Assembly (NCBI GenBank): GCA_963747535.1
Contig: CAVVFX010000022.1
Location: 248,001 to 312,000 of the forward strand
DNA: 64,000 nt
DNA from: CAVVFX01 sp963747535
GTDB lineage: Bacteria; Acidobacteriota; Terriglobia; Bryobacterales; Bryobacteraceae
Direction of reading: 5' to 3'
Below, in pieces: positions 8,929-17,829 of the stretch. The position numbers and the translations under genes were made by a program. The notes beneath the pieces were generated by a model. The model searched no databases, was not told the origin of the DNA, and worked only from the letters and a program-made list of their open reading frames with translations. The stretch's first letter is position 1. Every line of letters starts with the position of its first letter.

Positions 8929-9906
8929 TTAGCTACAATATTCCCTAAGCAGGTTCACATATCTTTGAGCACATGCTTCAAGTGTCAGATTCTCAAGGAC
9001 GTACTCTCGAGGATGAAGCACTTTTCGACCTATGGCTGTCAGGAACTCATCCAGTACGCCATCGAACTCGCATAGGCTCGCGAAAACCATCCCGCATCGC
9101 TGATCGAAAAATGGAACGGATGTTGCCGGCACAAATCCTTCTGAGTAGCGGAAACGCCACGGATCGAGCCATTGGCCTGGATCCCAGGCCAATACTGGGA
9201 CGTCACAAGATAGAGCCTCCTGGTAAGCGATGCCCTGCGTCTCATGCTCACACAAAAAGAGCATCGCTCGAGCACGGGCAAGGGCAGCACGGTACTGTTC
9301 TGGTCGGTGGTCGCCGTACCGGAGGAGCGCATATGTCATCCCGCGTCGTCTTAAAGTGTTAAGCAATGGATCAACAAACGCGCGGTGAACGCGCTCGTAA
9401 TCCCATCGAATCTTGTCATACACCAGAAAATCGACAGATTTGGCCGGCTCTCTACCGGGCGCCCATAAATGAGTGTCGATTCCCGCCGCCCACGTCCGAA
9501 TATGGGAACCGTAATGTCGCTCGTACATTTGCTTCACCCACTCGGAATGGACAACATACGCCGAAACCGGATAATCCTGGAACATCGTGGGCCACTCTGC
9601 TGGGTGTGCTGCAACCGCGATACCGGCGAGTAAAGGGTTGGATTGACTGTACCCTGCAAGGCACTGCCTTCCTAATCCGAGAATACCTACTCTATCGTCC
9701 CCTCGAATTTGGCTGAATGGAATGTTGACTACATAGTTTTCGCCCAGGCGGTTTAAGCCCTCGCATAAATTGAGAAAGACGCGCTTGATTCCCCCGATAG
9801 GGTCGGGGCCTCTCAATAAACGCCGAATCGGTTTCCGCAACTTATGATCGCCTGGAAACCAGCGATCCGCGGGCCTCTCAATGAAATATATAACTGCTCT
9901 ATTCAC
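8929..9906 (-). CDS. Glycosyltransferase-like protein, GTG start
   Basis: 325 residues. The C-terminal half shows a GT-B-like donor region, LFLCEHETQGIAYQEALSCDVPVLAWDPGQWLD, with an HETQG-x-AYQEA motif in place of the usual GT4 EX7E. The N-terminal half has GGIKRVFLNLCEGL, resembling the GG loop of GT4 enzymes. The only reasonable start is the GTG at 9906, eight bases after the upstream stop. The fold call is moderately sure; the substrate is unknown. Confidence 0.75.
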   Translation of the reverse strand: MNRAVIYFIERPADRWFPGDHKLRKPIRRLLRGPDPIGGIKRVFLNLCEGLNRLGENYVVNIPFSQIRGDDRVGILGLGRQCLAGYSQSNPLLAGIAVAAHPAEWPTMFQDYPVSAYVVHSEWVKQMYERHYGSHIRTWAAGIDTHLWAPGREPAKSVDFLVYDKIRWDYERVHRAFVDPLLNTLRRRGMTYALLRYGDHRPEQYRAALARARAMLFLCEHETQGIAYQEALSCDVPVLAWDPGQWLDPWRFRYSEGFVPATSVPFFDQRCGMVFASLCEFDGVLDEFLTAIGRKVLHPREYVLENLTLEACAQRYVNLLREYCS

Positions 9907-9914
9907 ACTCGTCG

Positions 9915-10850
9915 TTACCGAAAGAGGTCTAGAACAAACCGTCGCCCCGCCAGTAATCTCTCGGTGTTCGAAAAGCCCAGGGTTCGGAAGAGGAGCCCTA
10001 CGGGGCCAGTGTCCGGAGGCTCGAATCGCGGATCAAGCTCAAATACCCACTCTGCTACCGAGATGCCTTCCTTGCGGTGTCGTCTGGCTATCCAGTGGGC
10101 CAAGGGCCACATCGCCTTCGCGATGGCTTTCCGCCGCCGAGGTGTCAACTCGTCTCTCTCTTCAAGTATGCGCGCGGCCCGGCGATATACAAGTAGGTGC
10201 TGCCAATTCGTGACCGACTCTTGTAGACCAGTGCTGAACTGAAGACGCGGAGACTTATGATGCCGGTGAATCAGTCCCGGCTTCTCAACAGCGACGACTA
10301 TTGGTTTCTTAATCGCCACCTCAATTACAAACATTCGATCATCGCGGAGCGCAACTTCCTGGCGATGCGGGACATCACTTATGAAATCCCGGCGGAAGAG
10401 GTACGACGAGTAGTGCGAGCTATCGCATTCGCCAAGTTGTTGCGCTATGAAATCATCGCAATGAACCCATGGCATCACTTGCTCTGTCTTCCGCACTTCA
10501 TCCCGAACCACAAATCCGGCCACGACGACGTCCGCCAATGCTTGGCGGGCCTTTTCTAACTGAATATCAATTGCACCGTCAACGATCTCGTCGTCGGAAT
10601 CGAGGAATTTTACGTACTCGCTTCGAGCATGGGAGAAACCACGATTGACGGCGTAGTCTTTTCCCCAATTAAGCTGGCGTAGTGGTACAACGTCTTTTTG
10701 TTTTTCCAGCCACTCCCATGTTCCGTCCGAGCTCCCATCGTCGACAACGATTATTTCAACATCGCATTTCGTTTTGCGGCACGAATCGACAGCTTTAGGC
10801 AATGACCAAAGCCTGTTGAAAGTTGGAATTATGACTGAGACGCCAGGCAT
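9915..10850 (-). CDS. Family 2 glycosyltransferase
   Basis: GT-A fold enzyme of about 311 residues. VSVIIPTFNRLWSLPKAVDS opens the Rossmann domain, IIVVDDGSSDGTW binds the nucleotide, and FLDSDDEIVDG holds the DxD metal site. The frame can start at a TTG (10859, overlapping the previous stop) or at the ATG at 10850, which is preferred because it keeps the catalytic strand right at the N-terminus. No strong ribosome-binding site is visible for either, so translation probably depends on coupling to the preceding gene. Confidence 0.88.
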   Translation of the reverse strand: MPGVSVIIPTFNRLWSLPKAVDSCRKTKCDVEIIVVDDGSSDGTWEWLEKQKDVVPLRQLNWGKDYAVNRGFSHARSEYVKFLDSDDEIVDGAIDIQLEKARQALADVVVAGFVVRDEVRKTEQVMPWVHCDDFIAQQLGECDSSHYSSYLFRRDFISDVPHRQEVALRDDRMFVIEVAIKKPIVVAVEKPGLIHRHHKSPRLQFSTGLQESVTNWQHLLVYRRAARILEERDELTPRRRKAIAKAMWPLAHWIARRHRKEGISVAEWVFELDPRFEPPDTGPVGLLFRTLGFSNTERLLAGRRFVLDLFR

Positions 10851-10855
10851 GTGAA

Positions 10856-11812
10856 TCAACGGACGGTGGTCTTGATGCTCCGGGGCCCGAACAACGCATG
10901 AACTGAGGGGCGAAGGATTCGCTTGACGGCTTCCTCCCCCCGAAATGGTAAAGAGTACGCCCGCCCAATGTAGCTAGCTGCCAAAGGAGCAATGCCCCAA
11001 GCTAACGCCCGCATCTTAACAAGCTCTGACCGGTACGGCCATCTGGAGATGTGGTGGCCGAGGAAGTGCACCACCGCCGGTCGAACTTCGTGAAGTGGAA
11101 ACCATGGCCGGTGCTGTGAATCCGGAAGCCGCGGATTTCTCATTACACATCGCCCTGTTGGCACGTCCAGTTCAACCAGTTCAGGACACGCCATGAAGTC
11201 GCCCATCACTAACCCATCGTCGACTGTTGCGGAGCACCCCTCCAATGCCATCGCGATCGCGATCAATAATTCGTCATTGGGTAGCCCCCTCAGGCGGACC
11301 AGTCCCAACTCGTCGTAGCGCGGCTCCATTTCTCTCGCGCACTCGTAAACAGCGCTAGAGGCCGTTCCACGCCTAATGTAATAGAGTCCTCCGTTAAATT
11401 TAGGAAGAGAAGGGACCCCAATCTGAGAACAAATCGACCTGACGTCCCCAAACCACTCCCCGGCCGAAATCTCACCGCCAACAACAGAGAACGAGTGCCC
11501 CACAAATCGTTCGAAGACGAATTCAATTGACCCGACACACAAGCAATCCGCATCAATAAAAAGTGTCTCGTCAGCCGGCAGGAATCGGTCAAGTTGCAGC
11601 TTCGCGGAGAACCCGCGCCCAAGCGATCCCGTCGTCACCGAGACACGAGTTGTTTTTCTCAGTCGCTTTGGCAGCCCCACGTTCTGGTCGGTGAGAATGA
11701 ACATTTGTATGTCATTCGCCGCATTCCAAAATTCAAAGGAGCGCGCCAGTTGGACGGCCATATCCCAGTAGATTGGCTTTCCAGTAGCGACAGTGAGCAC
11801 GGCACGTTTCAT
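10856..11812 (-). CDS. GT8-like / nucleotide-diphospho-sugar transferase
   Basis: 318 residues. KRAVLTVATGKPIYWDMAVQLARSF is a family-8-like N-terminus, FSAKLQLDRFLPADETLFIDADCLCVG carries the LF-x-DAD metal site, and FNGGLYYIRRG matches the F-N-x-G motif found after the DxD in these enzymes. The ATG at 11812 overlaps the upstream stop as TGATG; the GTG one codon earlier is less likely. It lies inside the run of small glycosyltransferases. The exact CAZy family is uncertain. Confidence 0.78.
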   Translation of the reverse strand: MKRAVLTVATGKPIYWDMAVQLARSFEFWNAANDIQMFILTDQNVGLPKRLRKTTRVSVTTGSLGRGFSAKLQLDRFLPADETLFIDADCLCVGSIEFVFERFVGHSFSVVGGEISAGEWFGDVRSICSQIGVPSLPKFNGGLYYIRRGTASSAVYECAREMEPRYDELGLVRLRGLPNDELLIAIAMALEGCSATVDDGLVMGDFMACPELVELDVPTGRCVMRNPRLPDSQHRPWFPLHEVRPAVVHFLGHHISRWPYRSELVKMRALAWGIAPLAASYIGRAYSLPFRGEEAVKRILRPSVHALFGPRSIKTTVR

Positions 11813-12672
11813 CACTTACTTCGCTTTGCATCGAGCAGCGGGCGTTTTGCCGCGATAACTCTGAACGCCAAATCATATTGAGCGTCGCTGAGAAGCTGAG
11901 TCACGGCAATCCGCGTAAATGCAAACGCAAGCTTTGGAATCATCCACAGTCTACGCCAAAGCGGCGGGCTCGCTCCCAAGTGACCGTATCCGGTCGGAGC
12001 CTCCCTTATGGAGGATGTCATATGCCATTCCCGCCCGGTGCTTTCGAGTTCGCCATTATGTCGAATCGCCGCCTCACCTCGTGGATCAAGAACTCCGCAT
12101 ATCAAGCCCTCCCGAACGCACCAGTCGCTCAAGACGTTCTCGAACCCGTCGACCCCAAGGCTGCGCCCACCGTGGGGAATCGCTGCTAGATAGTCAAAAC
12201 CAGCTCTCACTACTTGCGTCCTGCATATGTTCGGATTAGCTGAAAATCCGACGGCCGATTCCCTGATTCCTTCGGCAATGGTGCTAGATGCTTCCGGCAG
12301 AGTCGGTGTCTTACTCCAGCGAACTTGAACAAGCCGGCTGTCGCGACGCATTGTCTCGACCAAGCGAGACCCGTCCTCTCTGCGTACTCCATCTATATTC
12401 CAGTCGTCTTCGATCCAAAGAAACACATCGGTTCTTACAAGTCGAAGGGCGTTCAGGATCGACGCGACATAACCGCGTCTGGTTGCGTTCATTACGATCA
12501 GATCCGGCCTTGCTTGTGAAAGCACCCGTACATCCACCATACCGTCGACCGCCAGAATCGTCCGACAGGCGAGGCCGCCCGTGATTCTCGGTAGGTCTTT
12601 TATCGTTTTTAGAAATAGATGCTCTCTGCCCTCCATTGTAAAGATCACCACGTCAATTACACCGCCGACCAT
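11812..12672 (-). CDS. Glycosyltransferase-like protein (GT-A type)
   Basis: 286 residues. DVVIFTMEGREHLFLKTIKDL at the start and VFLWIEDDWNIDG around residue 85 resemble a GT-A Rossmann domain with an EDDW metal site as in GT2 relatives. The central part IPHGGRSLGVDGFENVLSDWC and the histidine in EAAIRHNGELESTGREWH are further conserved-looking acidic/aromatic sites. Its stop overlaps the next ATG (TGATG). It could be an acceptor-modifying enzyme of the same fold; membership in the polysaccharide operon is firm. Confidence 0.65.
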   Translation of the reverse strand: MVGGVIDVVIFTMEGREHLFLKTIKDLPRITGGLACRTILAVDGMVDVRVLSQARPDLIVMNATRRGYVASILNALRLVRTDVFLWIEDDWNIDGVRREDGSRLVETMRRDSRLVQVRWSKTPTLPEASSTIAEGIRESAVGFSANPNICRTQVVRAGFDYLAAIPHGGRSLGVDGFENVLSDWCVREGLICGVLDPRGEAAIRHNGELESTGREWHMTSSIREAPTGYGHLGASPPLWRRLWMIPKLAFAFTRIAVTQLLSDAQYDLAFRVIAAKRPLLDAKRSK

Positions 12673-12704
12673 AATGCCCTTGATGAATTTCGTAAAGTAG
12701 CTAT

Positions 12705-13598
12705 CTATGCCGATAGTGCCAGGCGCATTTTCAGACGTTTCAAGAAGGCCAGCGCCTGCGGACTAATACGATAAAGAGCTCGTTGAGCAAAGAATGGCAA
12801 GGGCCGATCGTTCCCGCGCTTGAAACTCTTCGCGAAGACGATCAACATATTGGTTGGACAAGTCAGGGGACACTCGTCGTAACATCGAACCTGTGATGTC
12901 GCTCGCTGCAGCTTTGTCAGTAGAATCGACGGGTGATAGGACTCAGCTCGAAAGTTATATAGGATAAAACCGGCGGAAGACCGCTTAATGATCGTATCAA
13001 TATAGCAGTCTTGCACAGCGGGCGAACATTCTGTAAATGCGAAGTTGCTGACAAACAGGTCCCATTGTTTAGTCTCGGTCCTCGTTGACTGGTTCCAGAA
13101 GCCAATTTTAGCCTTGGTCTCGGGCGGAAGCGTTTCGCTGAGCCAGCGGTTTGCAAGCCGCATCACGTCCGGCAGGTCCACAATGGTATAGGACTTTATG
13201 TTCGCGTGGGTGCAGATTATGCTTGCGAGACCCCCATAGCCGCCCCCCACTTCGATGATGTTCATGCCCGCCAAGTCCGGAAAGTGCTCTAGTATATTGC
13301 CTAGGTGGCAAATATATCGAATCGTTGAGGCGCTAAATCGTCCGTAGCCCTTGAACGTGTGCCGTGTTGCCCCGCCTACGCGGTCCGCGATGGCATAACG
13401 CTCAAGGTGAGTCAGGAGCCGCGGGTATTTCAGTTCTATGACTTCGAGAAATCGGAGGCCGGCGTCAAAGTCAAAGTGCTCGAGTATTTGTTGGTAGGTG
13501 TCGTTGGAGCGAAACGAGTTAAAGACAGAGCTGTCTTGTGCTGCTATTCTGCAAAATGCAGGATAGCTGCCGTTATCGGAAGCCGAACTTGAATCCAT
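12705..13598 (-). CDS. Putative sugar O-methyltransferase
   Basis: 297 residues resembling the 'putative sugar O-methyltransferase' family found in polysaccharide loci. The SAM site is MNIIEVGGGYGGLASIICTH, followed by YTIVDLPDVMRLANRWL, the usual acidic residue after strand 2, and LFVSNFAFTECSP after it. The N-terminal part (YQQILEHFDFDAGLRFLEVI) is helical and probably binds the sugar. It stands next to the second FkbM methyltransferase, so the glycan is likely methylated at more than one position (inference). Confidence 0.75.
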   Translation of the reverse strand: MDSSSASDNGSYPAFCRIAAQDSSVFNSFRSNDTYQQILEHFDFDAGLRFLEVIELKYPRLLTHLERYAIADRVGGATRHTFKGYGRFSASTIRYICHLGNILEHFPDLAGMNIIEVGGGYGGLASIICTHANIKSYTIVDLPDVMRLANRWLSETLPPETKAKIGFWNQSTRTETKQWDLFVSNFAFTECSPAVQDCYIDTIIKRSSAGFILYNFRAESYHPSILLTKLQRATSQVRCYDECPLTCPTNMLIVFAKSFKRGNDRPLPFFAQRALYRISPQALAFLKRLKMRLALSA

Positions 13599-13612
13599 AG
13601 TGTTGGATCGTC

Positions 13613-14458
13613 CTAATCTCTAGTGGGGTGTCTACTAGGCGCCTGAACATTCGTACAGAGCAACTCCGGTGGAAATCGGCCCGTGATTAAAAGGAGGACT
13701 AGCGTTTTTAAGAGGTTAATTTGCATTCCATTTGCAGCGAAACAATAGTTAAACGGCAAGGATCTGCAGAGCAAAACGTGCTGTCGGAAAAGTCTTAATC
13801 GGCGCGAGATTCGCTGAACCAGTCCAGTTCCGCCTGAAAGACTGGCAGCAAGGAATGTTGTATGAATCGACAGGAAGAGGACCACGTTCTCTTTCACCAA
13901 AAGGTCGCGCAGGGTGGGCACGAGATCAAATTCGCCGCCTTCTATATCTATCTTCAAGAAAATATTGCGCCCGGAAAATCCCGCGCGTTGGAACACTTGG
14001 TCGAGTGTCGTGGCTTCAACGCGCCAACTCGTCTTGTGTTGGGCAAACAGAACGCTTGAAGTGGAGTCTCCTCCGTTTGCGCGATTGCCGAACGCTAGCG
14101 TTCCCGAATAAGGTGCGATCGCTAACTGGGATAGCGTCACACGCTTTGCCCAGTCCGCGTCTTTGTTGAGCAGGAGATTTGCTCCCATCTCCAGATGTGC
14201 GATTGGGTCAGGTTCAAAGGCAAATGTTTGATCCGCCGCTTGCGCCGCGTATAGCACGGTGGGCCCAATCCAAGTGCCGACGTCGACGTATATGACGCGA
14301 CTATCTACGTACCGGTCAATAATGTCAAATGTAGTCTCCTCCCATTCGCACGCCTGAACCTTCCCCCAAAAACTCCGATTCGGCGTATCGCAGACTTTGA
14401 ACGATCGTCCTCGTTTAGTGATCAAGAGTAGTTGTTCGTTGATCCTCGGTTTGTCCAT
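13613..14458 (-). CDS. FkbM-family methyltransferase
   Basis: About 281 residues. The SAM motif is VIYVDVGTWIGPTVLYAA, then TFAFEPDPIAHLEM, and the FkbM signature NIFLKIDIEGGEFDLVPTL is clear. This is a second FkbM enzyme in the operon and is only distantly similar to the one at 4246-5136. The frame also allows a GTG start at 14479; the ATG at 14458 is preferred, although neither has a visible ribosome-binding site. Expected to methylate a sugar hydroxyl of the glycan. Confidence 0.83.
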   Translation of the reverse strand: MDKPRINEQLLLITKRGRSFKVCDTPNRSFWGKVQACEWEETTFDIIDRYVDSRVIYVDVGTWIGPTVLYAAQAADQTFAFEPDPIAHLEMGANLLLNKDADWAKRVTLSQLAIAPYSGTLAFGNRANGGDSTSSVLFAQHKTSWRVEATTLDQVFQRAGFSGRNIFLKIDIEGGEFDLVPTLRDLLVKENVVLFLSIHTTFLAASLSGGTGLVQRISRRLRLFRQHVLLCRSLPFNYCFAANGMQINLLKTLVLLLITGRFPPELLCTNVQAPSRHPTRD

Positions 14459-14506
14459 TGTTTGTGACTTAGAATCCACTGATGCCGGCTTAGCTAGTTA
14501 TTCGAG

Positions 14507-15751
14507 CTAACTCTCTATGATGGCGACGCTACCATAGGTTCGTATTATTCCGTTGAGCATCTCGGGGTACAACGAGAGGCGCGTCGGTTCTTGCTCGACG
14601 GGAATCTGAATGCATCCCAACTGAAGTTCGCTGGCGCCCAGATTGCCGCTTATCCAGAGCGTGAGATTGTATTCGCTTGACACCGCCATGAATCTGTCTA
14701 GCGCGATGCGGAAAATGGTAGGAACGTGTGGATCAAAACTTAGCCGAAGTCCGCCGGCTCTCAAGTCCACAAGGGCAACCCGTTGTTGCGTGAGCGAATA
14801 AAATATCACACACGCGTCCGTAAGGGAGGTGCAGTGATCGAAGGTTATGGAGAAATCAACTGTTGATGTTCTAGATGGAGAAAAGTCAGCGCGTTCGAGC
14901 CGTGCCCATACGGTCGTCCCACTAGTGCCGACTCTCGCTGAGGCCGTTGTGGGATGGTCACACGCTTGATATCCTTGTATGACCTCGGCAGTCGGACCAC
15001 TGCAAACAAGTGCACCTCTGTGCATCACTATCACTCGATGGCAGAGTCGGCTTACGGCGTCCAGTTGATGGCTAACGAATATGATGGTGCGACCTTCTTG
15101 AGCGACATCCTCCATCTTGCCTATGCATTTCTTCTGGAACTCAGCATCCCCGACCGCCAGCACTTCGTCGACCACTAGTATCTCTGGCTCCATGTGTGCA
15201 GCAACGGCAAATGCAAGCCGGACATACATTCCGCTGGAGTACCGCTTGACAGGGGTGTCGAGGAACTTTTCCACCTCGGCAAATGCAACGATCTCGTCGA
15301 ATTTCCGTTTGATCTCGGCTCGGGTCATCCCCAGAATGGCTCCGTTGAGATAGATATTCTCCCGCCCTGTCAGTTCGGGATGAAAACCAGTGCCCACTTC
15401 CAGCAGACTCGCGACACGGCCCCGGATCTCAACTCTTCCTTCAGTTGGTTCGGTGATTCGGGAGAGTACTTTGAGAAGCGTGGACTTCCCTGCCCCATTG
15501 CGACCTATCACCCCTACGACGTCGCCGCGTTTGATCTCGAATGAGATGTCTTTCAGCGCCCAAAACTCCTCGACTGCGTCACCTGACACATTCGGCCGGC
15601 CGGCGAAGAGGTCACTGACGCTGCGGCTGAGATTACGGGCATTGCGAGTGATGACGTCGCGTAGTGCGGTATACCGCTCGCGCTCCGCCTGGTGGCCGAT
15701 CAGGTACTTCTTTCCCAGGCCGTCGGCCCGAATCACGACGTCGCTACTCAT
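14507..15751 (-). CDS. wzt: Polysaccharide ABC exporter ATPase (Wzt-like, with C-terminal domain)
   Basis: ATPase of the ABC-2 type exporter that moves an undecaprenyl-linked polysaccharide across the inner membrane with the Wzm permease. The Walker A motif GRNGAGKST is at residues 83-91, the signature is YSSGMYVRLAFA, Walker B is ILVVDEVLAVGD and the switch histidine is in FVSHQ. After about residue 250 there is a beta-rich extension of roughly 150 residues, the position of the Wzt domain that recognises the glycan's terminal modification. The open frame extends to 15940, but the ATG at 15751 overlaps the permease stop as TGATG and is the real start (414 residues). Confidence 0.92.
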   Translation of the reverse strand: MSSDVVIRADGLGKKYLIGHQAERERYTALRDVITRNARNLSRSVSDLFAGRPNVSGDAVEEFWALKDISFEIKRGDVVGVIGRNGAGKSTLLKVLSRITEPTEGRVEIRGRVASLLEVGTGFHPELTGRENIYLNGAILGMTRAEIKRKFDEIVAFAEVEKFLDTPVKRYSSGMYVRLAFAVAAHMEPEILVVDEVLAVGDAEFQKKCIGKMEDVAQEGRTIIFVSHQLDAVSRLCHRVIVMHRGALVCSGPTAEVIQGYQACDHPTTASARVGTSGTTVWARLERADFSPSRTSTVDFSITFDHCTSLTDACVIFYSLTQQRVALVDLRAGGLRLSFDPHVPTIFRIALDRFMAVSSEYNLTLWISGNLGASELQLGCIQIPVEQEPTRLSLYPEMLNGIIRTYGSVAIIES

Positions 15752-16650
15752 CAGATCAAGTCCGCGAAACTTTTCTCGGTGTGTCTGAAGTATGAAATCC
15801 CGAGCCACAAGGAAGCAGCGACCACGCCGAGACTGAGCAGAAATCCGGGAACATAAAGCGGGGATTGCCCGCCGAGAAGACACCAGCGGAAGCCGTCGAT
15901 CACGCCGACAGCCGGATTCAGACTGTAGAGGAGACGCCATTGTTCCGATATCACCGAGCTCGAAAAGCCGACCGGTGAAACGTAGAGTCCGAACTGCAGG
16001 ACGAACGGGATCAGGTATCGAAAGTCCCTATACTTCACATTCATGGCCGTCATGAGCAGGGCGGGGCCGAGCGCCGCCAGGACCGCGAGGAGAACCAGGG
16101 CGGGCAGGAATACGATCCGCCAGTCCGGCCAGAAGCCCAACACGACCATCATGATCAGCAGAAGCACAAACGTAATGGCGAAATCGACTAACGCGACGAT
16201 GGTGGTCGCCGAGGGCACAATCAGCCGCGGGAAATATACTTTACCAATCAGGCTGGAATTCAATACGAGGCTATTGGATGCGTCCGAGAGGATGGTGGAA
16301 AACAGGGTCCACGGCAACATACCGGCGAACACCAGGAGCGGATAAGGCGTGGTGCCGTCACTCTTCAGCTTGGCGACGCGTCCGAAGACCACGGTAAAGA
16401 TGGCCAGGGTAAGTAATGGCCGGATCACCGCCCAAACGACGCCGACCACCGTCTGCTTGTACCGTACCGCGAGATCGCGCCAGGCAAGAATCGCAAACAG
16501 TTCCCGGTAGGCCCAGAGGTCCGACCAGTAGTTGCGTTCGGCGCGGCCCGCCTCGAGGATCAGCAGGCGTTCCCCTGGTACTGGTGGTGTCTGCGGCGGC
16601 TCCTCCGGCATGGTCGCGAATCTTGAGGTCATTTCGATGGGATTGGCCAT
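15751..16650 (-). CDS. wzm: Polysaccharide ABC exporter permease (Wzm-like)
   Basis: ABC-2 type membrane subunit of 299 residues. The N-terminal cytoplasmic helix YRELFAILAWRDLAVRYKQTVVGVVWAVIRPLL is the classic entry to the Wzm/TagG fold, followed by about six hydrophobic segments and the loop IDGFRWCLLGG before the last one. It pairs with the overlapping wzt gene. Together they export the glycan, or its lipid-linked intermediate, to the periplasm. Confidence 0.92.
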   Translation of the reverse strand: MANPIEMTSRFATMPEEPPQTPPVPGERLLILEAGRAERNYWSDLWAYRELFAILAWRDLAVRYKQTVVGVVWAVIRPLLTLAIFTVVFGRVAKLKSDGTTPYPLLVFAGMLPWTLFSTILSDASNSLVLNSSLIGKVYFPRLIVPSATTIVALVDFAITFVLLLIMMVVLGFWPDWRIVFLPALVLLAVLAALGPALLMTAMNVKYRDFRYLIPFVLQFGLYVSPVGFSSSVISEQWRLLYSLNPAVGVIDGFRWCLLGGQSPLYVPGFLLSLGVVAASLWLGISYFRHTEKSFADLI

Positions 16651-16666
16651 GACTCAAAAAAGTTGT

Positions 16667-17779
16667 TCAGGACGCTAGTGCCATCAGCCGGCTGCACTGC
16701 GCTTGGTACGAGGCGAAGCCGAAGCGGGCATGCACCGCGGCAGAGAGCCGTGCGGCCGATGGAGCGTCAGTCAGGGCTTTCAGGAAGGCTTCCGCAAAGT
16801 CCCTCTGGTGGACGCAAATCCCTAATTCGCCGTCACCCAGGGCGTCCGGCGCGCCGCCTGCGGCAAGTCCTATAGCGGGTGTTCCGCAGGCCATCGCTTC
16901 GAGAAAGGATATGCCAAACCCTTCGCCGGTGGACGGAAGAGCGAAGAGGTCCGCGGCCCGGTAGAGGTCCGGCAAGTCCATTCGTGGGACTTTGCCAAGA
17001 AATCTTACGCGTTCTTCGACGCCGTGTGCTTTCGCCATTTGCCTGAGTCTTGGCTCGTCATCGCCGGTGCCTGCGATCAGGTAGATGGCGCGCGATCCCT
17101 GAGAGCCGGCCTGCGCGATCAGGGGTATGATCCTGTCGTGGCCCTTGTATCCCTCACGGGCGTCCAGGCGCGCTACGGTAAGAACCGCAAACTCGTCAAG
17201 CCGTAAGCCGAAGCGCTCGCGGGCCCCATGACGATCGGAGGGTGTGAAATCGGCTCCAACGGTATTACTGAGCACGACGACCTTTTCGGGTGCGATATCG
17301 ATCTTGGACAATACTTTTGCCCTGGTGTCGCGGCTGACCGCGAAAACGAGATCCGAGGCTTCCAGGGACCGCCTGTGGAGGGAGGGAACGTCGCCCCAGA
17401 TCTCTGTCCCGTGGAGCTGGCTGACCAGCTTGGCGCCGGCGAGTCTCGCGATTCGGTGCGCCAGCGGCCCATGATAGAGGTGGCCGCTAAACACGATTGT
17501 GGGCCGCTTGCGGAGAGCGAAGGCGAGAACGGAGAGGGTGTAATTCACTCGATTACCGATGGGAGCGTGCTGCTTTACCGAGCCGGGCAACGGCTCACGA
17601 GCACAGGGGGCCAAGCGTGGGAACACGTCAATCTCCAATGTCTCCGAGGTCTCAGAGAGGGCCGATATGAGATCGCGGTTGTACTGGGCGATGCCGCCGT
17701 AGCCGCCGAACGCATCAGTCAACAGCATTAAGACCCGATGACTGCCGGCAACGGAAGTGTCTGGCTGTTGTTTGCCCAT
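16667..17779 (-). CDS. Family 4 glycosyltransferase
   Basis: 370 residues. N-domain VLMLLTDAFGGYGGIAQYNRDLISAL has the glycine loop of GT4 enzymes. The C-domain holds AVLTVARLDAREGYKGHDRII, YLIAGTGDDEPRLRQMA and LFALPSTGEGFGISFLEAMACGTP, with the EX7E pair. It lies just upstream of wzm (16 bases) and 50 bases downstream of the amidotransferase gene. It is a probable early-step sugar transferase of the same operon. The sequence gives no clue to the sugar. Confidence 0.9.
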   Translation of the reverse strand: MGKQQPDTSVAGSHRVLMLLTDAFGGYGGIAQYNRDLISALSETSETLEIDVFPRLAPCAREPLPGSVKQHAPIGNRVNYTLSVLAFALRKRPTIVFSGHLYHGPLAHRIARLAGAKLVSQLHGTEIWGDVPSLHRRSLEASDLVFAVSRDTRAKVLSKIDIAPEKVVVLSNTVGADFTPSDRHGARERFGLRLDEFAVLTVARLDAREGYKGHDRIIPLIAQAGSQGSRAIYLIAGTGDDEPRLRQMAKAHGVEERVRFLGKVPRMDLPDLYRAADLFALPSTGEGFGISFLEAMACGTPAIGLAAGGAPDALGDGELGICVHQRDFAEAFLKALTDAPSAARLSAAVHARFGFASYQAQCSRLMALAS

Positions 17780-17829
17780 GTTTTAACTATGAAGGCGAAG
17801 CACTTCTGAGACGGAAATAACGAGGGGGC

